NCBI GenBank assembly: GCA_015679605.1
Contig: JAAAVE010000724.1
Span: 1-14,283 of the forward strand
Reading direction: 5' to 3'
Source of the DNA: Podila epigama
Lineage: Eukaryota > Mortierellomycota > Mortierellomycetes > Mortierellales > Mortierellaceae
DNA length: 14,283 nucleotides
Both the position numbers and the translations under genes were made by a program. Of the stretch, positions 1 through 8,650 are shown piece after piece; the stretch's first letter is position 1; each line of letters opens with the position of its first letter. The notes under the pieces were generated by a model. The model had not been told where the DNA came from. It saw only the letters and a program-made list of their open reading frames with translations, and ran no database searches.

Positions 1-5
1 AGACG

Positions 6-23
6 AAAAAAAAAAAAAAAAAA
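6..23. repeat. A18 homopolymer in the YTH1 3' region
   Basis: A run of 18 A on the plus strand, read as T18 on the YTH1 strand, begins 27 nt after that gene's stop codon. It lies in the 3' UTR or just beyond it. No clear AATAAA for YTH1 is visible before the window ends. Confidence 0.85.
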
Positions 24-49
24 GTCCAAAGATGGGTACCCTACATGCC

Positions 50-1645
50 TCACATCGACATGTCATAGGATCGACCTTGAGGACATCTGTTTGCATAGTG
101 TCCCTTTTGTTGACACTGTTGTCAAAATAAAGAAGGGATAGTGATTTTTTTCATGTTAGTATTTTTGAGCAAAACTTTCGAAAACAAAAAACACCTGCGA
201 GGGGGGGACGTGTGTTCGAGTGGGAGAGGAAGGAGGAGACAATTCTCCTTACCTTGAAGCAAGTAACGTCTTCCACATTTCGGTATCCTGTCTCGCCTTC
301 AGGTCGTGGCTAGAGAATGTAAAAGGTTTTTCGTTCAACAGGGTTGTTAGTCCATTTGAAACTGTGCTCCTCTTGGCTGTACAAGCAAATAGTCCTTTGA
401 GTGAAATTTCCATTGTACAACGTGTCAAGAAGTATACTTTACCTCTTCGCGTGTAATCTTGTCAAGAACGATCCTTGAGGTAAGACTGTCATCCCAGTTG
501 GGTGGAGGCAATTCATATTTTGGACTATTCAATGATAAAAATAATGAGTACAAGAGTACATAGCATATTCCATCCCGTTTTCCCTTTGTTTCGCACATCG
601 TCAACGCGATTATGCACTTACTGTCCGTTCGGGCAATTGGGTCCTTGAGGGCAAAATCCAGTAACGTAGTTTTGACAAATAACCTTCCTCGTATGCTTGT
701 GTCTGCAATTCGGTCCATGTTTACAAAAGCCTCTGGCGTACCATGGGCAGTCCTTGATTTTACTCTCTGGGTCAATATGCAAATACTAGGAGGCAAATTG
801 AAGAACAGTGTGTTAATGAACGCGTCGTGACTTTACAAGACTTCCAGGGAAACACATTATACGGTAAACAAAAAAAAAAAAAACAATAGAGAAAATTCTT
901 ACAATACACTCTGCACCATTGTTACATTCACCATATTTGCTGTAGAACCAACATTCAGGCATCTTTCGCAGATTATATTCGTGCAAGAACTCGCAATTAT
1001 CGCCCTTTTTGCATAGTCCTCGAAGCCAATGTTTACAGACTACAGCTTTGGATGGATCTGTCCTGGTGTGTCGAAACTGACAGCTCGTGCCTTTCGAACA
1101 ATGTCCTTTCAAAAAGAATCTGCAAATATTGTCGCCCGCATCTAGGATGGGGGAGAGGGGGGTGTTGAAAAGAGGTTGTTGTTGTTCACCATGATCATGA
1201 AGAAAGAGAAAAGATAATAAGCCTGTGTTAACTATTGTTCTTTACACAAAGTCACCGATTTGTATCACTCCCGCCAAACAATGGTGAGTGAGCGCGTGTG
1301 TATAAAAGTGTGTTTGAAAATTGTAGCCTTGTGTTTATTGGGAATTGCCTGCAAATGGCCATTCTACTTGCTGACTTTTTTTGTATGCATGCAAAAGGTG
1401 CATGAGTGCACATGAGCGAGCTAGTACGCCTGAATCCGTCTATTCTTGCGCGCGACAAGTCGTTGCTGACATGAATGAGCGACAAAAAGTATAATTAAAA
1501 AAAAAAGGGCAAGAAAGTTACCTCCATTTTTCCTGCCAGTTGTTGTAATATCCAGACCGACTTCATTCCTGACAAACTCTTCGAAATCAAAGTGATAGTC
1601 GCCAAAGTCGATTTCCGACGGTAGAATAGAATATGTCATTGTCAT
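50..1645 (-). CDS. YTH1: YTH1/CPSF30 zinc-finger subunit of the cleavage and polyadenylation factor
   Basis: RNA-binding subunit of the complex that recognises the polyadenylation signal and cleaves pre-mRNA in the nucleus. Six exons, all in phase: 1645-1522, 1141-903, 785-622, 524-443, 309-253 and 115-50, giving 243 aa (yeast Yth1 208, human CPSF4 269, from memory). Five CCCH fingers are visible: C48-H66, C77-H95, C105-H124, C134-H152 and C158-H176. They are followed by one CCHC zinc knuckle, C220-C223-H228-C233. Finger 2 (VVCKHWLRGLCKKGDNCEFL) and finger 4 are nearly invariant in this family. The knuckle follows the metazoan CPSF30 layout; budding-yeast Yth1 lacks it. The start is the first of two near-adjacent ATGs (1645 and 1639) and is followed by an acidic, aromatic N-terminus typical of the family. 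The intron between exons 4 and 5 (310-442) has a CTAAC branch site; a microexon inside it cannot be excluded. The gene is divergent from the NAD kinase gene. Confidence 0.95.
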
Positions 1646-2127
1646 TGTAATGAGGTGCTTGTGATGATGTGCTGACACTGCGTTGTTTAGTTTCCTGTCT
1701 TGTTTGTAAAGGTATTTCCTGCGTGTTTTAACCAGAAAATAAGGCTGCGAACGGCTTGATAAATCGATAATAAGTAACTTGATGGATGGTGATTGTAATT
1801 TGTGTTTGAGTGTAGATAAAATGAAAGAATGGCTCAAAGTAGATCGTTTTATATGCTGTGGTTGGATTGATGTCACACCATTGCTCGCGATAAAGTTGAT
1901 CACTCTGTACAATGATGACTAAGCCACTCAAACTTGACCAGTGCCAGGGGTTCACCTTCGGGTTAGTTGGACCTTGAGACTGTGGAGCGGAGCAATGTTA
2001 CCTTCAACCATCCCATACGCCATACGGCTGAACATTCAACCAAAGCAAAAAGCAAAGCAAGCTAGTCCATCGATATTGGACGGCAATGGTGGACTATGAT
2101 TTACGATATGGTAACGTGTAAGATATG

Positions 2128-2150
2128 AAGAGTCAAAGGGACTGACTCTT
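2128..2150. promoter_or_regulatory. Inverted repeat with two TGACTC (bZIP/Gcn4-like) half-sites
   Basis: AAGAGTCA at 2128-2135 and TGACTCTT at 2143-2150 form a perfect 8-bp inverted repeat around a 7-bp spacer. Each arm contains TGACTC, the core recognised by Gcn4/AP-1-type bZIP factors. It lies about 185 bp upstream of the NAD kinase start. The match is seen directly; the binding function is an inference. Confidence 0.4.
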
Positions 2151-2174
2151 TTTGCATGTGTGAATAAGTGACAT

Positions 2175-2190
2175 AAAGGCAATTGCCTTT
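2175..2190. promoter_or_regulatory. 16-bp perfect palindrome AAAGGCAATTGCCTTT
   Basis: A self-complementary 16-mer about 145 bp upstream of the NAD kinase ATG and 25 bp after the TGACTC inverted repeat. It could be a site for a dimeric regulator. No known factor is assigned. Confidence 0.35.
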
Positions 2191-2333
2191 TTTAGGGAGG
2201 ATTAACCCAACTGATAAAGTTTTATCTTTCATTCTTTTCTTCGTCATATTGCGGTTATCTTTCTTTTCTTTACACTTTTTTCCGTTTCTTTCCTCTCTTT
2301 CAACTTTTCTCCCATTTTCGTTTCCTTATTCCA

Positions 2334-4556
2334 ATGAGAATGACAATGCAACGTTTCTCACAGCAATGTCTCCCGGTCATGCAATCACTTCAAGCCATGT
2401 CAGGTTCTTGTTCACGACAGATGCTCAGGCACCAAGAGGCTGTTGCACAGCAAGCAAGACGCCATAGCACGAGGACGACGAGAATACACTGCAGCAGAGA
2501 GCCTACATTGTACGCTACTCGTTGCACGCGTCAGAGCATCCTCGGATCACTACCCTCCACATCCACATCCTCCTCCGAAGCAGCAACAACAACTACTACA
2601 AGGAGCCTACTTCAACGATATGCTCGTCCATTCTCGATCTCAAGTACGTGTCATAAAGATGGTTCTGGAAAAAAGTCGTCGTCGTCGCCGCCGCCATCTT
2701 CATCAACATCATCGACAACAGCAAAAACACGCCGTCATCTGACCAGCGATTTGCCAACGAGGGTTAAAATGGTCCTGGATACACCAGGTTCGTCAGTTAT
2801 GTAGTGAGTGCACATTTTTCAGAAAGAAATCTATTTGATTTTTTGGTTATTGTTGTTTATTAGGTGGGCTAACCCTGTGGTTCTCTCTCTCTTCTACTCA
2901 GGCATTTTTTCAAAGGATCTCGCGTCAGATCAAGTCAACGAAGCTAGTCGAGAAATCCGACAGTCTTTTGGAACCACCTATGGGTAAGACGTCTAAGCGC
3001 GTACAAGTGTTTCTCTCGTTCAGTCTTCTTGACGTTGTTCTCATCACACAGACACATTCTTACACTAATCTACACGCGAAAAAACAAACAAACAAACAAA
3101 AAACAGAGGAAATTACACGCTACAGTGGGAAGATGGGCCACGGACAGTGTTGATTATCAAGAAGCCGAACGATGAACTGACCGATAAGACATTGATCGAA
3201 GTTGCCACGTGGATTCATGACCGCTACCCACATATGAACATCGTTGTGGAGCCAGATGTTGCTCAAGAGTTCGCCAAGGTGTTGCCATTCGTTTATGTCA
3301 TTCCAGGTATGAATAGCTGTCATTACAGCAGGGTGCATTTTCGTTTTAAGATCTTTGAGCTCTTGAGCTCTTGATGAATATTTGTGGAAGAAGGAAAAAC
3401 AAACAGTAAGATCAAAAAAAACATCGAAATAACGCAAGCAAATATCCCTGCGTTTTTTTTTACGTCTATAGATGACAAACGAGTCGAATACACTAGAGTA
3501 ACCGATCTTGTTATTACACTTGGAGGCGATGGTACAATCTTACATACTTCCTCGCTCTTCAATTATGCGGTTCCACCAGTCATCTCGTTTTCCATGGGAA
3601 CCCTCGGATTTCTCTTACCTTATCGTAAGTGCGGAAAACCACCAATTTCAGATTTATCCATTCTACACCAATGTTTTACTAAAGTACCTTGAACCACATA
3701 CCAAGTGCTTTGATACTAACGATCTTTTTGTCCTACTTCTACTCCTTGCATCTTAGATATTAACAATTACAAGTCTGCGCTCGAAAAGCTGATTGAAAAG
3801 AAGCAGGCATCACTTTTGCTCCGCATGCGCCTAAAGTGCACATTGCATGGTGCCGATGGAAGGAGATTACAGGCCAAGGATGGATCTGGACGGATCAACG
3901 ATCTCACAGTGATGAATGAGGTCAACCTCCACCGTGGACGATACCCTCATCTGACGTCGATTGGATGTTTTGTGGATGGACATTTGATTACAGAAGCTGT
4001 TGCAGATGGATTGATTGTTGCTTCGCCCACGGGTTCAACAGCGTATTCTCTCTCTGCAGGTGGGTCCATTGTGCACCCTTCGATCCAATCTTTGCTACTC
4101 ACACCAATCTGTCCACGATCCTTGTCCTTCCGGCCAGTCCTTTTACCTCCAAACGCGACCATTCAACTCAAGGTAAAGAAAAGATACAAAAAAACGAGAT
4201 AAGATAGAATCGTTAACGCTATTCAGCGCTAGTTCATATGTTGGTGAAAAAAAATGTATATCTAACCATTCTGTAACACCGGAATCTTTTTCTCTCTTCT
4301 TCTTCTTCATCATCTTCGTCTATAATCAAAGATTGGTGAAAAATCTCGAGGACCAGCAGAGGTATCATTGGATGGCAAGGAGACATTCTTTCTAGACAAG
4401 AATGAGTTCTTACAGGTGTGCATGTCGCCCTTCCCGATGCCATGTGTGAACCGTGTCCATGCAGGCGAGGATTGGATCAAGGATATCAACGACTTGCTGA
4501 AATGGAACCAAGGTTTTCATAACAAGCAGACAATGACACATTACATGTCAGAGTGA
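2334..4556 (+). CDS. POS5: NAD(H) kinase, POS5-like, probably mitochondrial
   Basis: ATP-dependent phosphorylation of NAD(H) to NADP(H). Six in-phase exons: 2334-2787, 2902-2983, 3107-3306, 3472-3624, 3757-4172 and 4332-4556, giving 509 aa (yeast Pos5 414). Residues 1-150 are rich in Arg, Ser and Thr and poor in acidic residues, fitting a mitochondrial presequence plus linker; the catalytic core starts near 185. Motifs: GGDGT at 263-267, the catalytic-site NE pair at 350-351, [14 protein letters not shown] at 387-400 and [12 protein letters not shown] at 412-423. The residue after CP is Arg417, as in yeast Pos5, where cytosolic NAD kinases have His; from memory this position biases toward NADH. 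The donor of exon 1 (G|GTTCGT) is weak but is the only one that keeps the conserved frame. The start is the first in-frame ATG after an upstream stop. Localisation and NADH preference are inferences. Confidence 0.93.
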
Positions 4557-4583
4557 CCCCTCCCCATCCACCATCTCATCATG

Positions 4584-4589
4584 AATAAA
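4584..4589 (+). terminator. AATAAA polyadenylation signal of the NAD kinase gene
   Basis: AATAAA lies 28 nt after the kinase stop codon, inside the 114-bp tail-to-tail spacer with SNF8. Confidence 0.6.
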
Positions 4590-4633
4590 AAAGAAAAAGA
4601 AAGAGGGCTTTTGCTTTCCTGTCGAACATTGTT

Positions 4634-4639
4634 TTTATT
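4634..4639 (-). terminator. AATAAA polyadenylation signal of SNF8
   Basis: TTTATT on the plus strand reads AATAAA on the minus strand, about 32 nt after the SNF8 stop. With the kinase signal, it means the two convergent transcripts probably end within, or overlap in, the same 114 bp. Confidence 0.55.
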
Positions 4640-4670
4640 ATACAATTTGTCCCCTTGTTCGAATGTTTGC

Positions 4671-6056
4671 TTACTTGGCAGCCGCTGAGGGTGTCGCATA
4701 AAGGTCATCTTCCTCTGGTTGAAAGAATCCTGGTACCCAATATTCATATGGTTCTGCCTGCATATCGATCCACATCAGACTATCATCCAAAAGCGTATCT
4801 AAAGCCGTCTTGATCCGCCCGCTTTCCCATCCAAGTCTTTGTTCTATCACGGTCGCATTGAGATGTCCATTTGTTTGCTATCATCAAAAGATATGTACAG
4901 GAGGGGGTTAGTCAAAAAAAAAAAAAATTGTAGCCTTGTTCCTGACTGGATTTTCGCCTTTCCCCTTAGATTTTTCAACCATTCGTACCTGGACAAGACC
5001 AAGAATCACGGATTGATCTCTGTTCAACTCACGAGGCACCGAGCTCACCATCTTTTTGTTTCCAATCTCGAATACTTGGAAACCACTACCCAGCGGTGAT
5101 AATGTCTTGATCGCACGTAGCATATCGTCTCTAAATGATGACAAGACAAAAAAATAGTATACATGAACAAATTGGTTCCTTCATGCCCTTGCCTTAAAAT
5201 GAAATAAAAATAAAACACAAAGCAACAGTGCATTTTTTTACTCTGTAATCTCCATGCTTGTATCCTTTGAAAGTAAAGCCCATTTACTACTGCCAGCATT
5301 ATTGTTGTTCTGGCTACTTGATGATGTCGATGATGTTGCTGCTGCTCCTGTCGACGGTGATGATCGGATCCCTCGCATCCTTTCGACGCGTCGTTTGACT
5401 TCAGAGAGCTCCATGAGTCCACCGTTCAAAGCCCTTGTAGAAAGGCAGACATCGATAATCTGGATCCCAAGTTCATAATAGAAATCGCCTACTCCCAGAA
5501 GCTCACCCCAATATCCTTTCCTTGCTGGGTATAAGAAAGAAAAAAAAGAAAGAAAGAAAAAAGTGAGTGAGTAGTACGATAGTACATCATTACGAAAAAA
5601 ACTCAAGGGTTCTATTTCTCACACACACACTCACTCACTCTCTTACTCACACACACTCTCTCTCTTTCTTTCTCACTTACAAGCCAATGGATCGACACCA
5701 ATATTTCCGCACATCCTTTGAAAGTGCATACGAAAAACTGGATCCTTTTGAATATCCTTGCGATGTTCCCTTGCAAACGTCTCCAGGTTCGCTCGAAAGA
5801 TATCCATTTGACTCTGGAGTTGTGCCATCTGACTATCTGAAATCGATTGTCCCACTCTTTGGAACGATTCCTGTTTGTGTTTGTTTTTGGACGAAAGGTA
5901 TAGGTCAGTTGAAGTTACAAGACATTTAGAAAGAGAAAAAAAAGCCATGAGAATGAATGGGCTTCATTCAACAAAGACATCATGTTGGCATACATTGGTC
6001 GCACGTAGCCGTTCATTATAAGCTCTTCCACCAACTTGCATGCGTCGTCTGTGCAT
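4671..6056 (-). CDS. SNF8: ESCRT-II subunit SNF8/VPS22
   Basis: Subunit of the endosomal ESCRT-II complex, which sorts ubiquitinated cargo into multivesicular bodies. Five in-phase exons: 6056-5994, 5870-5681, 5524-5242, 5130-4989 and 4877-4671, giving 294 aa (human SNF8 258). The N-terminus starts MHRR, as in human SNF8, and leads into a helical hairpin (about 22-75). The signature [14 protein letters not shown] is at about 91-104, followed by two winged-helix domains (about 96-210 and 225-285). The family motif VPRELNRD lies in exon 4. A Ser/Ala/Asn-rich stretch (about 139-163, ending in NNNN) enlarges the first winged-helix region relative to the human protein. The family core is intact and residues 1-21 come from a short first exon. 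A (CA)n tract lies about 35 nt upstream of the start on the coding strand. Confidence 0.93.
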
Positions 6057-6092
6057 TTTTTGTGTTGTTTGTATGTATGCGGGGGAATAGTT

Positions 6093-6120
6093 TGTGTGTG
6101 TGTGTGTGTGTGGGTGTGTG
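6093..6120. repeat. (TG)n microsatellite upstream of SNF8
   Basis: About 20 nt of uninterrupted TG followed by an interrupted GGGTGTGTG tail. On the SNF8 strand it is a (CA)n tract 37-64 nt before the start codon, so it is probably leader or core promoter sequence. Confidence 0.85.
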
Positions 6121-6318
6121 TAGAGTCAAGAAGTGTCAAGGTTGAGAAAATGCAAGGAGCTCACTGGATTTTTTATTTTTTTACTGGTTGAGCAAAAACG
6201 CGAAATTATTTGTGGGCGACAGGAAAAAAAAACTCTTTGCGCATTCGCCCTGTGCTTATGTTTGTCTGTGGATGGCAAAGAGTTCACACAAAGCTTCTTG
6301 ATGTCTGTGCTACTCCCT

Positions 6319-8516
6319 TCAAAAGGGTAGAGTAGCATCCTGGATATGCTCCACTGTAACACCAAAAGGCTTGAAGGCATCAAAGCTGCTTGGACTTGAA
6401 ACTCGTGTCACGACCTGGCATGGTTCGTACATATCCATATAGGACGACAACATTTCCAGATAGCGCTCAAGCAATGGAGGATCCTTGGCCATGTTCAAAA
6501 TAAAACGCACGCCAGTTCGAACTTTGGTTTGGAGAAGTTGGTTATGAACTTGGGTCGTCAACAGGACGCCATTCGGAAGTATGCCCTGTTCCGCGTTGGA
6601 AGCAACAGCCGTCTAGAGATATGTATGAACAGATAACAGAAATCAAGCTGTCAGTAAAGAATACAGCCACAAGTTTCGAGAACTATTAAAGGAGTGAACA
6701 AAAAGAAGAGAAAAACTTACAATCATGCGAGTCTTGGAAGACAGATATCCCTTCAGGTTCTGGTACTCAGAGTCGAAACAAAGAATGACTACAGGACACT
6801 CTTTGCTTCGTTCAATGGCATAGTTCAGGACAGCCAGCTCTGTGGCCTTTTCTGTAAACGTATAGTGGCTCGCTTGGGTCATGTTCTCATAATCGATACT
6901 GTACACAACAGCCTCACTCGTGAAATCAAGCTCATCGCCAGCTTTGACCACGTCCTCTGTCATGACTTGGCAGGCGAGGACAGCTTGGCACACTTTCATC
7001 GTCTCAAGAAACTTCTTGATGGTTTGGATATGATCTTTAGTCCGTGCCACGTATTCTGCCTCATACACAACCATGATATGTGTGTAGTCATCATGCAACA
7101 GCTTGGCCTCCTTGAGCCTAGGAAGCATATGTGGCGTGCTTACGAAAACACGAGGCTTGTCAGGCACCGCGCTTGCCAGTGGTCCGAAATCAAAGTACGG
7201 GTCATTGGGGATGACATGGATGCCGGCAGGGGTCTCACTTTGTTTGAACTGCCTCTGCAAATGGCTTGAAAGGAGCTTACTGCTCTGGGCATCTAGCCGG
7301 TTCACGACAACCACGGCTTGAAGTTCGGGTGTTGCATCACTGACCACATCAATGAGCGTGTAAGTGATATAATTCAACAACTTTGGACCTCTGAGCTGCA
7401 ATAAAATGTCATCGCCTAATACCATTGACGCAAAGATAAACGCAACAACAACAACAAAAGCCATCAGTGACCGACTATTCACAAAGAATACAAGAGAGAC
7501 TTTTCATGAGCTTTTTGTTACCGGTGATCAAAGGGTTGATGATACACTTGGTCAAAGGTGCATCATAGACTCTAGATGTGGGTATTTTTTTTTGAAAGAA
7601 ATGGTTCAGAAGGCTTTGAAGTAATGAACACCTCCATAGGAAAAAAGGATGATAGACAAAAAAAAAACGTTATACTATTGAACTCTCTTACTTTTCTGTA
7701 TGGAGGCATCTAATAGTTGGCTCCCTCAAGTCAACAGTGTCGAGGGACATTATACGCTCCACATTTCGATGTGCAAGCACCTACTCCATTAGGAACAGAC
7801 TACCAAAGTTAGTTCTCTTCAGAGGGGTACAGTGACATCAAAAGAATATTCTTTCCCCTTACCCGAAGAGTCCAGGATGGTTTGCGAACCCCAAAGAATC
7901 TAAAAGGTCGTCGGCCATGACCTCGCCCATGAGATATGTCTTTGGGCATGCGTGGACCAGGAGCCGACTCAGCTCTGTTCAGAGTCAAAGGCGCACGTTC
8001 ATGTGAAGCTGCTACAGGCTCTTGGTCTTTCTCCTTGACTGATGGTTGACTTGTAGACTCTTGACGAGTCGAAGCTTCGGGCTCTAGGAGGTGAAGCGCC
8101 GCCTCAAGCTCTTCCACCTGGTTGGTGAGACGATTCAGAGTCTTTTTTACTGTACCATAGAGACTCTTGACCTTTTGAGCTTGCTTGGAGGGGGTTGTGG
8201 AGCTAGAGTCTCTAGTCACATTTTCAGCACTCGGTAGAGCGACAAGGCTCCCCGTGGTGGGGGTCTCGATGGCGACGAGATTCTGGCTGACGCGGTCCTC
8301 GGCAGTGGACGATGAGACGACAGGCACGTCACCGGTTATACCCTTGGCGGTATCATGAACCACGGCGATAGGAAGCTCGGTGGTAGCTTTGTTGGCTGTA
8401 GGGAGCTCGGTCGAACTGGAGACAGCAGGCGGGACCTCGAGATGGGGCGGCTGCTCAAGCGAGCCTTCTTGAACAAAGGCATTGGCTGGTGAGTGAGGCT
8501 GAACTTGAGAAGCCAT
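6319..8516 (-). CDS. DEAD-box pseudohelicase (Dbp5/DDX19-like fold, catalytic motifs lost) with N-terminal coiled-coil extension
   Basis: Proposed exons: 8516-7863, 7780-7692, 7613-7522, 7415-6721 and 6612-6319, all in phase, giving 607 aa. Residues 1-218 are Ser/Thr/Pro-rich and disordered, with a short predicted coiled coil (about 117-146) and a basic GRGHGRRPFRFF patch near 197-208. From about 245 on, the order and spacing resemble both RecA-like lobes of a DEAD-box helicase, closest to Dbp5. Catalytic motifs are replaced: the Walker A region reads QLRGPKLL (285-292), DEAD reads YEAE (396-399), SAT reads CQV (427-429) and HRIGR reads EMLSS (563-567). Lobe 2 is also shortened. ATP hydrolysis is therefore unlikely; a binding or scaffold role is a guess. 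The gene may instead be two: a 235-aa ORF (8516-7809) and a 379-aa ORF starting at 7750. The 58-bp gap, a GTAAGG donor and frame continuity favour one gene. An earlier in-frame ATG at 8606 is possible but very near the CAS1 stop. Confidence 0.65.
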
Positions 8517-8619
8517 CGTTTTGTTGAGAGGGGTGTATGTATGAATGTCGAGGCCGGGTGTAGAAGAGAAACGAAGACTCGAAACAGGAAGAAAGAAAAA
8601 AGACATATCTTCTATTTTT

Positions 8620-8625
8620 TTTATT
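8620..8625 (-). terminator. AATAAA polyadenylation signal of the CAS1-like gene
   Basis: TTTATT on the plus strand is AATAAA on the minus strand, about 26 nt after the CAS1-like stop codon and upstream of the next minus-strand start at 8516. Confidence 0.5.
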
Positions 8626-8650
8626 CATGGACTGATTGATATGTCATATG

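Larger units (their letters stand above)
1646..2333. promoter_or_regulatory. Divergent promoter region between YTH1 and the NAD kinase gene
   Basis: About 690 bp separate the two start codons and hold no convincing coding exon. The part next to the kinase gene (about 2220-2335) is pyrimidine-rich (C/T tracts), as is common in fungal leaders. Two inverted repeats sit about 145-205 bp upstream of the kinase ATG and are listed separately. The ORFs inside this stretch have no family resemblance and are probably fortuitous. The transcription start sites cannot be read from the sequence. Confidence 0.6.

Noticed and set aside
2183-2467. Plus-strand ORF with a hydrophobic Phe/Leu-rich start before the NAD kinase
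   Set aside because: It comes from the C/T-rich leader, lies in a different frame from the kinase exon and is not continued by any splice. A short upstream ORF cannot be excluded.
3060-3106. AAAC tandem repeat as a possible separate element
   Set aside because: It is a short simple repeat inside kinase intron 2 next to the acceptor, with nothing further to support a function.
6643-6720. C-terminal continuation of the helicase-like ORF (SFSLLF and on)
   Set aside because: It reads into an intron. The GTAAGT donor at 6720 and the acceptor ending at 6613 join in phase to the next helicase-like exon.
7416-7482. Apparent signal peptide (MAFVVVVAFIFASMVLG) at the start of the helicase-like ORF
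   Set aside because: These residues are translated from the intron ending at 7416. The correct upstream exon at 7613-7522 supplies the residues that precede GDDILLQ in the helicase fold.
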